64,000 nt of DNA from Periplaneta americana (lineage: Eukaryota; Arthropoda; Insecta; Blattodea; Blattidae): positions 171,651,244-171,715,243 of the forward strand of contig NC_091128.1 in NCBI RefSeq assembly GCF_040183065.1, in the 5' to 3' direction. The position numbers were made by a program, and so were the translations under genes. Positions 31,111 through 42,400 of the stretch are shown here, piece after piece. Below the pieces are notes generated by a model that saw only the letters and a list, made by a program, of their open reading frames with translations, was not told where the DNA came from and did not search any database. Within the stretch, counting starts at the first letter, position 1. Each line of letters begins with the position of its first letter.

Positions 31111-34100
31111 TTATAAATTCACTGGCGATGTATCTCCACCTTCACTAGGTGTAACTGATACATCTGTACTGTTACTCTCACTGATACCGTTGGAAGACAC
31201 TCTCGTCACATCAGGCACAAGAGCAAACATTTTAACAGTATATAGTCCTCTAGGGAAGTTGCTCTGTTTCTGCTCTTTGATACAATGCAACCCTGCTTGT
31301 TTAAGCAATGTTCTCAGAAGGGAGATCGGTCGTGTAACAGATGAATCTTCCTTGTCAACTTCAACTTTGTCAGATGACGTCAGATTCTCCTTCACCACTA
31401 TAATGCCGTTTGGCTTCAATCCTTGCCTGCAAGAGATTAAATATTATCCATGTTGAATCTTTCGTACACTACTTTTAACACTTGAATATAAATAACTGAT
31501 TAAATGGCGATCTTACTCGTGTTAATTGTGTAAGTATGTGCGGCTTACAGCTGTTTCGGTGCTTCTTCACACCATCCTCAGAGCCTACTAGATCTCGGCG
31601 TCATCTCCAACTTCGCTGCCTGTTATGTGGGTGCGTTTGATTGTTGAAAAGTGTTGAAATATGGTGTCAAATATACAGACACACTCTGATCAAATTCTCA
31701 ACACACAGATCAATTTCAGAACACACACACTATTTGACACCACATTTCAACACTTTTCAACAATCGAACGCACCCACACAACAGGCAGCGAAATTCGAGA
31801 TGACGCCGAGATCTAGTAGAGGATGGTGTGAAGAAGCACCGAAACAGCTGTAAGCCGCACATACTTACACAATTAACACGAGTAAGATCGCCATTTAATC
31901 AATTATTTAAACATTATCATTCTGTGAATGCTTTCATCAAAGATGGCAATGAGTGAAAAAACAAGATGTTCCCGGTTGTATTTCCGAAACCTTTATTCCG
32001 AAGGCCGTCATTTCCGAATGACCTTGTTTCGAAAATTCTTATTCTCGAATGCCATATTTTCGAATCGGAATGATTATTCCGAATGACGTATTTCCGAACA
32101 GGCAAATTTCCGTATCCTTATTCCCGATTCAGTAATACCATTGTTTCGTTGCCAGAAAATGTAAAAAAAAAATAATTAAATGTTTGCTGCAAGAGTTTAG
32201 AATGGGACGGTACTGTTAATGCAAGTTATCTTGAACCTTCTGAGCGGGGACAGAGGAGCAGAGGGAAGGAAGCGAGTAACGCGGGTGGAGACAACTGAAT
32301 TGTTTGCGCATGCTCCGCAGCATAATCTCTTGTCAAGAAACATTATACTATTTCCTTCACTGCGTACCAGTAGTGTTACCATGGAGCAGCAACCACAGGG
32401 TAGTAATTATGGTGAAATCACACCACCGCGGAGAAAAAGTAACGCTGTTATCCATAGCCGAGAAAGAGAAATTATCGCAAATATAATAAAATTAAGCGTT
32501 GCGAGGAAGAAAAATTAAACAAATATTTGCTGGAACCTCTTGCTAAGGAATATGAGAGAGCGGCTAAATACTCTGGCAAAAATATTAGTTCCGTGAAGAG
32601 AATTAAAAATAATATTGAATTACAACCGAATGAACCTCACACTACTCGGGAAAGAATAGTTATGTAATGTTGAGAAATTATTGCTATAATAGTTATGTAC
32701 AATAGTGCGTGTACTGTGAACGACATAATGAATTACTGTTGCAAGTTATTATTTTCTTATAGTTCTACTAAACATATTATTTCATTCCAGAATTAGGACT
32801 TGTGTAAAGTTGAAGTGGACGACTTCGATCAACACGTTATTCGGGATACAATTGAAGAATTCTATCGTGTTCAGAAAGTAGTACCTACGATTAAGAAGAT
32901 AATTCCGAATGGATGATGCCATTGACGAAATAATTAATTTTAGAACAAGCAATGATGGCAGCAATGATAGGGATATGGATTGTGTATAATTGTAAATTAA
33001 TGTAAATTCAAATAATAAGCCTGTAAAACATTGTTATAAGAATATGTACATATTAGCTGAAGGTGTAAGGCCTATATAATGTACAGAAGTAGCTGTAGTA
33101 ACTCCTCCATTGCCGGTCCCCAGCCCGGATGAGAGAGGAGTGTACACACGATTATATTTTAAATACTTACTCATTACAGGTTAATTAAAGCTTGCTACGA
33201 AACTATGTTCTCCTCTCAAAACCGGAGTATCGAGAGAAGATGATGTCTGTATTGAACCAAGTTCTTTTACAGTAGAGAGCCGTAAGGTAAAAGAACCAAC
33301 GTTTTCTGAAAAGAGTCACGTTACCAGAGGGAGGGGCATCCTTGCCGTGCCGTTACGTTGATGAGTACACGCCGTACCGAGCAGTTCCAAAGACAGACTT
33401 AGGGGATGTAAGGTTCAAGATAACTTGCAATGACAGTACGTATGATGTCAACCTAAAAGAAAAATGGATTCGGCTTCAGAATAGAATTTGCAATATCACC
33501 CGGGAATGACACATACAATAATGATAACTGCCAGATGAAGTACTCGAGAACATTGGGACAACAATTATTGTCACTTTAAAAATTTCCTCCGTAAATGATG
33601 TATGAATAATAAGTAAAATGTAATAGTTCGGAAATGAAGGTCTTTGGAATAAAGGTTTCGGAAATACGACCGGGAATCGAAGCAAGGAGCTTTTGGTGGC
33701 CTAATCTCCACTCTTCTGCCTGTCTCCCCTTTCACACAAGATTTGATAGCGCAACTAAAACTTGTTTAAGAAAACTTCCAACTCGATTTATTCATTACTT
33801 TTCTTATTGACAACAGATTATCACAATGGACAGAAATTCATACGGAAGTAACACAAGGACGCGGCCTTTCATAGTTGTTCATTATAGAGGGTGTAAACGA
33901 TATAAACTGACAAAATTATATATACAGTATTTATCAGTCATATTTAAAGATAAAACACACATATTAGGTTAATAATACAGTGTTCATAGATTTGATAAAA
34001 TACATTAAAGGTGATATGTTACAGTTGTATGAACACTAATGATTAGTGTTCATACAACTGTAACATATCACCTTTAATGTATTTTATGCTCGATCATGCC

Positions 34101-37100
34101 GAAATGTAGTAATTATACACCTGGTAGCAGTCCTTTAATGCATGTCATTAAAGTACACCTATTCATTAAAGTTCAGATGTTCCACCAATCAGAAAACACA
34201 AACAGAAAGCGCAAGTATCGATTATTCTCGGATATGCAATCGAAAGACAACTAGCAAAACGTCACGCAGGCTGGAAATCCAATACTGTCGCAGAAGGTTA
34301 TGTTCTGTTACTATAATAATTAGCGTTAATTGTAAATAATATTCAAATAAATTCAATTTGTCATCTCGTTTTTCAATGTCGAATTCAATTTCAAGGTTAT
34401 ATCAAGTTTAACGTTTATCCTACTTTCTAGATTATATCAAGGTCGTCGACATTCGTTGCCCGGAAGAAACAATACTTTCGCGTCTGCGCATATCTCACAA
34501 TTTACGAGACTGCACAAGGTCAGTTCACTCCCCAGTCACATAAGAATAACATGAATACTTATGAATAATTTCAAGTTAGAAATATGGTCGAGCATAAAAA
34601 GTCGTATGAAACTTGCCTATAATGGTAATTAAGACGCTCGTATGAAAATTATGAAACTCGCTTGCGCTCGTTTCATAAACATCCTCACGTCTTAATTACT
34701 ATCATTATAGGCTCGTTGCATAATGTACTATTATTTATCAGTCTACTGAACAAAATGTCTAGTGAAATTTAATTATTTCTTATAATTTTATTTTTAATTT
34801 GTAACATATAATGTTTTTAAGATTGATAGTGGAAAAGGAGAAGTTGTCAGATATATGTAGCTTTGAATCTAACGTGCTTGAATATTCAATGTAGAATGCA
34901 CCGCTAAGACTGTACACTGGTACGAGCCTCATTGAGAATGAAAAATGCCCTGTTACCACAAGCTTCGTCCTTAAAGGAGGCATTTACACTATTGAAATCA
35001 CCATTATGTACTGGATAAATTACGAAATAATGATAATTAGCAGTGTTTATAATACAAGTTCAAGGAAAACCACCAGACAAGAATCAAACTCCTCTGAATT
35101 CTTATGCTATCAATGTTAAGAAATGTTTCTTTGCACTGTGAGACATTAAATAATCGCTAATCTCTGCATGTTGACTATTTTTCTCTGTTAAATAAAACGT
35201 ATCTAAAATCCACTAGGACTAGCGGAAATGCAACTAATTTGGCAGCACTGGGATTGGCGGGTGTGTTGCACTAGTGTACAGTCTCAATGGTGTATTCTAT
35301 GTTGAAAATTCAAGCACATTAGATTGAAAACTATATATTTCCAATAACTTTCCACTTTTTCTATTTTCTGCTATTTGCACTAATAACGGAGTTTGCCTAT
35401 GTTGCTGGACTTTTGAATCACCCTGTAGTTAAAAATGAAAATGTTGCATACTTGCAGGACTTGAAGAACGCGACAAAGTCTTCATCAGTAAGATGTCCTA
35501 ACACCCACTGACACCAAATTACATCATATTTCCCTGGTTGTGGTGAGAAGTTCTGGAGGCCTGTAACAGAAATAGAAAAGTGAAGAGGAAGGACTGTTCA
35601 TGTCTGAACTTCTTTATGGTCATATTCTTCAATTCACAGAGTGCAATTAACGGAGGAGATGGACGGAATTACCCTATCCGTAGGATATGTTTCCCTTCCT
35701 AATAAAATTATCCACTGAACATAATTTGGACAGGGTCTTGAAAAAAGAATAAGGAATTTTAAAAATAATTTGATAGAAATGAGTAAAAAATAGTATTTTT
35801 CCAATTTTTATATTCCGGAACAAATATAACTCAATCCAGGATAAGGACACACCATTAAAATCCAGAACAATCCTGGGAAATCTAGGACATCTGGCAACCC
35901 TGTTAGTGGAAAAATCATTAAAATAAAGTAATATTGATAATGTAGTAACAGTAGTAGTAATAACAGTAATGATGATGATGATGATGATATTATTATTATT
36001 ATTGATGATGATAATATTATTATTATTATTATTTTTTTCTATTATTGTATTTGTATTCCTGATGGCCTTAACAACACCAGAATAAATAAATAATAATAAT
36101 AATAATAATACTCCATTTTGAATTTTGCGTACACTACATTTAACACTTGAATATAATTAATTGATTAACTAGTGGACTTACTCGTGTTAATTATGTAAGA
36201 TTTGTCCGGCTTACAGCTGTTTCAGTGCTTCATGCACCATCGTCAGAACACAAGAAATACATCACACTAACATATGAAAACAAAAGCACACATAAAATCG
36301 CATCTTCATTCAGAAAACAGAAATACAACATAACATACAGAACAGAAAACACACTACAAAGACATCTCAACACACAAAAAACACAAACAAATAAATACGA
36401 CCACACAGGTGTATACAAACTCACATGTAATAGTTGCGACAAGTTCTACATTGGACAGACAGGCAGATCATTCTAAACACGCTACAAAGAACACATTAAA
36501 GCAATAACCAGAGGACACAATACATCTACATACGCAGATCACATAACCAATACTAACCATACATACAACAACATAAATACGGACATGGAAATCCTACACA
36601 TACAACCCAAGAACCAAAAACTCAACACACTAGAACAATACGAAATATACAAACACACCAAAACACACCCCGATTAAATTCTCAACACACAGATCAATTT
36701 CAGTACACACACACTATTCGACTCCACTCTTCAACACCTTTCAACAATTAAACACACCCACTTAACAGGCAGAGAAGTTCGAGATGACGCCGTGATCTAG
36801 TAGGCTCTGATGATGGTGCGTGAAGCACTGAAACAGCTGTAAGCCGGACAAATCTCACATAATTAACACGAGTAAGTCCACTAGTTAATCAATTAATAAT
36901 AATAATACATTTTCTACGGCAGTCTCTATCTAGGATTCTATCCCCCCTCCATTAGAAATCTTAATTCGCACTCTGCTTCAATATGGTTTGTTCTTACCTG
37001 CACAATACAGATCTCCAAGTTTTTGACATTCTCCAATAAAATTTTTCGCCTCTTCCAAGAATGAAGAATTCTGCTCAACTAAGTCAACTTTGTCAAAGAA

Positions 37101-38713
37101 ACGGAGAAGAAGGTGCTTGGTAATTCTTCCAATGCCAGCTCCGCAGTCCAGGGCTCTTCCATGCCCTGGAGGATTCTGTAACTATTTTGAAATTAAAATG
37201 TTAGCCCAAACATGATCCAGATATATGGTCAGTAACTACATGGACTATGGCTAAGTACTGTGAACATCAACAGTCATGCTTATCTACCTTCACAATAAAT
37301 TTCTCCCATATGTATACTACACTTGATCCACAGTTGCTACAATTACTGCAAACAGTCCTAAGTTGAAAGTTCAATAACATTATTCTAGGGTTACTAAAAC
37401 ATAAAACTATTATGAAAAGGTTATGCAGAACATAAAAATAATAACTGTAGTACAGCTTAGGCCAGGCCTGCACAAGGTTTGCGCTCTCCGAGCCGGGTTA
37501 CAGCTCATGAGCGGAATGCAGGTATTAACTGCGCTCTGTATAAGGGTGGACTGGAAGAAGGGGTGATCTCGTACAAAATGTACACAAAAGGAAGTACTAT
37601 TACGAGTGCTTATGAAATGAATTCCCGTTCAGTGTTTGCAAAACTATCTTGGACTATTATTAATTAATAAAGAAATATTTATTTTACAGAAATAATAGAA
37701 ATTTTATGGCTACTTAAATGTACAATATCATTTCGTTATATTTTTATTTATCAGTACATCAAAACGAGGTTTTATGCTGTTGGCAGTTGAAAGGAACAGT
37801 AGCCTACTGATCGTAATGAAACATCAGTTACAGATGTTCGATGTCTGCCTTTATTAAAGTTGATTATAGAAAACAGTTGCTCACAAATATAGGCCTAAAT
37901 ATTGAGCCAAACATAGTAATCATTTTCACAGCCAGCCTGTGTAGTCGTGGATATTATTGCTAATGTTTAGTCTTGTAAAACTCAACCAGGCTAGTAGTAT
38001 TATTCAAACGGTCTTTAGCCCTTAGGTCACATTGAAGATCAATAAGTTCGAGCTGTAAATCGTTAAATGTTATGTTCCGTCTTTTAGATTCCTCCATACT
38101 GTACTGTAGCAGTAGGTAAGCAACGTGAAACAGTTACTGAGAATAGGCCTACACACTGCACTCCACTAGATAACTGAGTGGTCATTTCCCTCTCCTCTAC
38201 CTATAGCAAGCCTATGTCATTCTGACGTATCTTCCTCTCCGTTTCGGCGAGCAGAAAACATGGCTCTCCCACTCTGAAGGAGCACGCGCGCTCGTTAAGC
38301 GCTGTTTGTGCAGGTATGGCTTAGGCAATTCATGTGATACCTCTCTTCTAGAAATGAGCGTGTACACTCAAAAGCAATGGTGGTTGAGAGGGGAGGCAAG
38401 AAATGAAATTCGGCAACAGTGGGACATGGCTATTTATGAGCTGCTCATGTTTTACATCCAAATGTTTTGCAAAAATTAAGATCAACTCTGGCTGCTCTGA
38501 TTTAGCCTGTAATTGTTTCCAATAGCTTACTTTGAATAACTGCTTCAAGAAGCCTACTGATCCCTGTATGTCAGTGTGGGAGATGAAGCCAAAACCGCCG
38601 AGGACTCCATCAACAGTAGCAGGAACTGCAGACCAGTATTCTGCTGCCTGCGTGTAGAACGAGGCTTTCTGCTTCTCTTCTGATTCTATGACACTCGGAT
38701 CAGCTGCATCCAT
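31111..38713 (-). CDS. NTMT1: N-terminal Xaa-Pro-Lys methyltransferase 1
   Basis: Four coding exons on the minus strand: 38713-38531, 37175-36998, 35560-35452 and 31426-31111, giving 786 nt or 261 aa. All introns are GT-AG with matching phases. The enzyme adds methyl groups from SAM to the alpha-amino group of proteins starting (Ala/Pro/Ser)-Pro-Lys, such as RCC1, in the nucleus. Landmarks: [15 protein letters not shown] (31-45), SAM motif [11 protein letters not shown] (70-80), [14 protein letters not shown] (135-148), [12 protein letters not shown] (161-172) and EDSSVTRP (183-190). His143, Asn171 and Asp184 align with human catalytic His140, Asn168 and Asp180. After the usual end FAL the protein has about 36 extra residues rich in Ser/Thr/Gly, ending SPVNL, so it is longer than the 223-aa human protein. 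Introns carry Penelope-like, hAT and other transposons. Divergent from GOLGA2. Confidence 0.96.
31483..31905. mobile_element. Penelope-like inverted terminal structure, copy 1
   Basis: A palindrome-like unit. The left arm (about 31490-31660) and right arm (about 31730-31900) share inverted TTACTCGTGTTAATTGTGTA, GCGGCTTACAGCTGTTTCGG and the ACACTTTTCAACAATC region. It matches the two ends of the larger Penelope-like relic at 36130-36895 but lacks the nuclease part. It lies in NTMT1 intron 3. Treated as a fossil. Confidence 0.6.
31542..31585 (-). ncRNA. Hammerhead ribozyme-like motif (type I)
   Basis: On the minus strand: stem I GGCU (31585-31582), core CUGAGGA (31581-31575; the fifth base is free to vary), an extra U, stem II GGUGU/GCACC around GAAGAA, then GAAAC, loop AGCU and GUA (31548-31546). 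AGCC (31545-31542) pairs with the first strand. Predicted cleavage is after GUA. All core bases are present. Stem III is only A-U plus C-G, as known for minimal Penelope-like hammerheads. The fold was drawn by hand. Confidence 0.6.
31966..33676 (+). mobile_element. DNA transposon with TTCCGAA-rich termini
   Basis: The left end TTCCCGGTTGTATTTCCGAA onward matches the inverse of the right end (TTCGGAAATGAAGG...ATACGACCGGGAA) over about 48 bp with four mismatches. The left subterminal 130 bp repeats TTCCGAA-like units about eight times. Inside, 32382-32640 encodes in two frames [20 protein letters not shown], then [20 protein letters not shown] and [12 protein letters not shown]. After a gap with GT/AG-like edges comes [20 protein letters not shown] (about 32808-32870). 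This is the N-terminal half of the same transposase family as 18440-19560; the DDE part is missing. Inserted in NTMT1 intron 3. Confidence 0.7.
33997..34085. repeat. Perfect 89-bp palindrome
   Basis: The 43-nt arms 33997-34039 and 34043-34085 are exact inverse complements around TGA (AAAATACATTAAAGGTGATA outward; centre AACACTAA TGA TTAGTGTT). It ends exactly where the dispersed element at 34086 begins. Could be a biological foldback or an assembly/read artefact. Confidence 0.75.
34086..34731 (+). mobile_element. Dispersed element with recombinase-like motif, copy 2
   Basis: Same start (TATGCTCGATCATGCCGAAA), same inner inverted ends (ATGGTCGAGCATAA near 34590) and same tail to TATAGGCTCGTTGCATAATG as 28137-28828, with some internal deletions. 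The frame segment [20 protein letters not shown] then AEGYV is kept. In NTMT1 intron 3. Confidence 0.55.
34838..35428. repeat. Inverted-repeat element ending CACCCTGTA
   Basis: About 100-bp imperfect inverted arms: 34838-34925, with GTGCTTGAATATTCAATGTA and AGACTGTACACTGG, and 35258-35365. The right edge ends GAATCACCCTGTA, the inverse of the TACAGGGTG start common to a Tc1/mariner-like group also seen at 44715 and 63638. Non-coding. Confidence 0.5.
35965..36112. repeat. Simple repeats (GAT)n/(ATT)n/(AAT)n
   Basis: Short tandem GAT, ATT and AAT runs around a phrase ending CCAGAATAAATAAATAATAA, which looks like a LINE 3' tail. Confidence 0.7.
36130..36895 (+). mobile_element. Penelope-like element fossil with GIY-YIG nuclease part
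   Basis: Terminal inverted repeats of about 90 bp (36140-36235 and 36805-36893; ACTCGTGTTAATTATGTAAG, CCGGCTTACAGCTGTTTCAG) enclose the C-terminal end of a Penelope-like polyprotein: [20 protein letters not shown], then the RYKEHI helix, the ADHI...NH region and LEQYEIYKH. This is the GIY-YIG endonuclease that distinguishes these retroelements. The reverse transcriptase is absent and the copy is broken. In NTMT1 intron 2; relatives at 31483-31905. Confidence 0.8.
36803..36845 (+). ncRNA. Hammerhead ribozyme-like motif (type I), complete core
   Basis: Stem I GGCU (36803-36806); core CUGAUGA (36807-36813); extra U; stem II GGUGC/GCACU around GUGAA; GAAAC (36830-36834); loop AGCU; GUA (36839-36841); AGCC (36842-36845) closing stem I. 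Predicted self-cleavage after 36841. Every invariant hammerhead base is present. It sits in the right terminal repeat of the Penelope-like fossil, where such ribozymes are known in this class. Confidence 0.7.
37463..38318 (-). mobile_element. hAT transposon with 8-bp TSD and transposase relic
   Basis: Starts CAGGCCTGCACAAGG and ends with the inverse of CATACCTGCACAAAC. GCTTAGGC flanks both sides (37455-37462 and 38319-38326), the 8-bp duplication of hAT elements. On the minus strand, about 38075-37800, it encodes [45 protein letters not shown] and RHRTSVTD, the hAT dimerisation block of the GTF2IRD2/SCAND3-like group also seen at 651-1381. It is 856 bp long, so most of the transposase was deleted. 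In NTMT1 intron 1. Confidence 0.85.
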
Positions 38714-39465
38714 CTCACTCTCAGACTAAACAGTTACACAGTCACAATTTTAATAAAACTGCCTCTGAAACTAGACAAAGAAAATTAACTGAATAATACA
38801 AGCACAATAGGTTTGACGTTGCACCAGGGTGTCCGAAAGCAGTACCTTCAATTTTCTCTCTTTCTCAAACATTACTCAATCAACGAGCATTTATAGTTGG
38901 ATTTTAAGCACATTCCATACCTTTACTTTTCAATTTAAGAGGAGGCTGAGTAAACCTAGAGGCCGTTCTAGAAGTTTTGACAACGAAAAAAATCAGGCCA
39001 CAACCCGGGATTGAATTTCGGACGTTCCAGTCCGTAACCAGTTGCTCTACCAACTGAACTACCCAGCCGCACAGAAATGGGCATTGTATCAATATTATTA
39101 AGTTCTCTACGATAACTTTTTGATTAGGTTATGTTGGGTAATAATTCACTATAACAAACACATTTGCAATTTCAATATTAAGACCTAGCTGTATGGCAAT
39201 TAATTAATTAATAAACATGTGATACAACATTAGGAAAATACAAAGTATGATTACCTCTACGTATACATTCAACAGTTATGTGTATTATTTTCACACTATT
39301 CCAACCATGTGTTTACATTCATTCGATAAACAAACGAACAGATGTTATTCATGTTTTTGTTTCCGCATTTGTTTTTAGTGCAAGTGTGCCAACTCACACA
39401 ACATTGACCAATCACTTTGCAATTGGTGTTGTTACGGCTGCCAACGCTACCAATTTGTGTCCAAC
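38714..39465. promoter_or_regulatory. Shared NTMT1/GOLGA2 divergent promoter region
   Basis: 752 bp separate the two start codons. Near the GOLGA2 start there is CCAAT (39408-39412) and, 10 bp on, inverted ATTGG (39422-39426), plausible NF-Y sites about 55 bp before the ATG. A tRNA-derived SINE (38925-39080) has landed in the middle. Start sites and untranslated exons are not resolved; TTTAG on the minus strand shortly before the NTMT1 ATG could be an acceptor of an untranslated exon. Confidence 0.55.
38925..39080 (-). repeat. SINE, family F
   Basis: On the minus strand: GCGGCTGGGTAGTTCAGTTG, GTAGAGCAACTGG (A-box region), then AATTCAATCCCGGGTTG (B box), then a non-tRNA tail. It resembles a tRNA but lacks a normal anticodon arm, so it is a SINE head and not a tRNA gene. 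It lies in the NTMT1/GOLGA2 shared promoter. Confidence 0.7.
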
Positions 39466-42400
39466 ATGGCAGACATGGCGAAAGCTGAGAAGTTAGCAGC
39501 AGCCAGAAAGAAAGTAAGTAAACTAATTATTAGTATTTGAGATGTCTCTTCGTATAAAATTAGAACACAATGTCAATATGCATTAACGAGCAATAAAAAA
39601 AATTTCGAGTGCAATGTTGACACTACAGTGACATGCTGGGCGACATGACGTTAGGGTGGGGGAGGTTCCATGTCATCAATTTAGCGCAATAATTTTTATA
39701 CTCAACCTTTCTTTTCTTTTTCAGAATACTATAAGACGGTAAACATGTTTGAAGTTAAATCAAGAAGACATTAATTACTGTCTTTTATACACAATTAGAG
39801 GACTCTTCGATCCTAACAAAATTTCGTCATTTTACGAATAGTTTATTCTTATATTCCCGTGTATTGTATGTACATTTCAGATAATATTGATATAGTATGT
39901 ACTTTCAGATTTTTCGGTGCAATTTTATTAGTGTGCGGTACATATTTGTCGTAAGGGTAATATAATGTAAGCTGAATTAATTGATAAAATAATTTACTGT
40001 AGCTTACTAAGTGAGATTTCGTTTATTGTAATTACACAGACGAATCTGTTCTTTTTGGTATTATAAGATTGTTGTTGGCATTGCGGTAACCGTATACTGA
40101 AGTTTTCCCTTCTTGTCATGCGCACAATAAATAACATGTACTGTATTGTAGAAATAGAAATATGAAATTATTATTTGTAACTTTATGCATTGTGTGAACA
40201 TTGAACTTGCAACGATAGAAAGATAAAGTACAGTACCCGTGCGTTCTTAATAGTAGCAAAGAACTGACAACCAAGAGAAAGCCCTGACGTGATTAAGATT
40301 CTAGGATATGATATAGTGCTGTGCGATAGTCTGGTTTGTGAGAGACTGGAATGCTCGTAGAAAGACTGGAATTATTGAAACTGAATGGACTTCAAACAAT
40401 TCTGACTTCAAGATGTTAAAGCCTGTCAAAATAAAATAATAGTGTGCCATGCCATGCTATGCTGTATATTTTATAAATAACTACAAAATGTTATTCTTCT
40501 CACAGGACTTTACAAGTAATACATAGCCAAAACATATGAAACAGATTCACCTTTTCCTCAGTGAACAATGCTGTGATCTAGGGCTAGAAGAAAAGTGTCA
40601 AATATAAAAATGAGCTCTTTTGCTAACATTTAAGAATCGCTTCACGTTCTCATAGTTATAGGTACCATTACAATGATAATAAGTACATATCTTATCATAA
40701 GAGATGTTGGAAATGTTGTCCTCCATACACATATTTCTGGCATCTTCTCAGGAAATTTTCATTCACACTCGAGAGTTCAATACCAAAAATTACCGTAAGT
40801 CAATTTCTCGCCTGATGTTTTCTTTTAGTTCTTCCAATGTCTGAGGGTTTGTTGCATAAACTTTATTTTTCAAGTCCCCACATAGATAAAAATCGCATAC
40901 AGTTAAATCAGAGGATCGTGTTACTCTTTGCTTTCTATCGCGAATTGACCCCGTTCCTCTGCATTTGTTCACAAGTCTTCGCACGGTTTCTCTGTGTGGG
41001 ATAAGTAAACAAGGAAATTGTATTTCAAATCGCGTTCTAACTTCCCTACAAGAGTTTGTTGTCACAAATGTGTCGTACATAAAAATCCTTTGTGGTAATG
41101 TGTAATCGTGTCGAGGCATTATGGAAAACTGTGCAAGCACTGATAACACTCTTAACATAATTAACACTTAAAAATTGTACATTTATATGCATGGAATAGG
41201 AACGAAACAAACTAGACAGTGGCTTCATACATGCATGGAACAGGAACGAAACAAACTGATAACACTCGTAACTTAATTAGCACTTAAAACTCTTACATTT
41301 ACAGTACATGCATGGAACAGGAACGAAACAAACTAGACAATGACTTCATATACGCATGGAATGGGAATGGCTCAAACTAGACAATGGCTTCAGTGTGATT
41401 GCTGTTCACTCACAAAACCTGCTGTTGCCACAAACATGCGCAAATCTTATGTGCGGGCGGTAGGAATCCCAGCTGTGGGGATATTATAACTGTTTTGGCG
41501 GCAGTCCGAGCTGCTACAGCCAGCATGCGAGCCCCTGTGTGAAAGAAAAGCACTGAATTATGTATCAAAGAGAAACGTTTTCGTCTAATAATTTGGCCAC
41601 CTCTATATCTTTGTAAAGTCTTGTATCCAGATAACTTATGCTATTTCTTGCACTCATTTGCAATTGGGTGTAATGTATGCATTCCCTCTTCAAAGTTACC
41701 AACTTATGGGTTAGGTTAGTGTTAGTTTGTTTAGGATGGTTTTGTTTGCTTAGGTTAGTTGTAGTTCGGTTAGATTAGATTAGTTTTGGTTTGTTTATTT
41801 ATTTATTTTAGTAGGTTATTTTACGACGCTTTATCAGCAGCTTTGGTTATTTAGCGTCTGAATGAGATGAAGGTGATAATGCCAGTGAAATGAGTCTGGG
41901 GTCCAACACCGTAAGTTACCTAGCATTTGCTCATATTGGGTTGAGGGAAAACCCCGGAAAAAACCTCAACCAGGTAACTTGTCCCGACCGGGAATCGAAC
42001 CCGGGCCACCTGGTTTCGCGGCTAGACGTGCTAACTGTTACTCCACAGGCGTGGACTTTTGGTTTGTTTAGAGATTAAATTTGAGTTGCTTAGGTAGATC
42101 TGATTTGCTTAACTTAGTTTTGGTATGTTTAGGCTACATTTAGTTTGCTCATGTTCGTTTTGGTTTATTTAGGTTATATTTAGTTTCCTTAGGTTAGTTT
42201 TGATTTGTTTAAAATAGATTTAGTTATTTTAGATTACTTTTGGTTAGTTTCGGGTTAAAATTGATTTGGTGAGGCTAATTTTAGTTTGTTTAGGTTAGAT
42301 TTGATTTTTTTAGATTAGTTTTGGTTTATGTAGGTTAGATTTGATTTACTTAGGTTAGATTTGATTTGCATATATTAGTTTTGGTTTGTTTAGGTTAGGT

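Noticed and set aside
38348-38530. Minus frame continuing past NTMT1 exon 1
   Set aside because: It is read-through into intron 1; the conserved protein jumps at the GT donor next to 38531 to exon 2 at 37175.
39010-39080. Possible tRNA gene on the minus strand
   Set aside because: Good D-arm and T-arm look, but no proper anticodon stem and a SINE-type tail follows.
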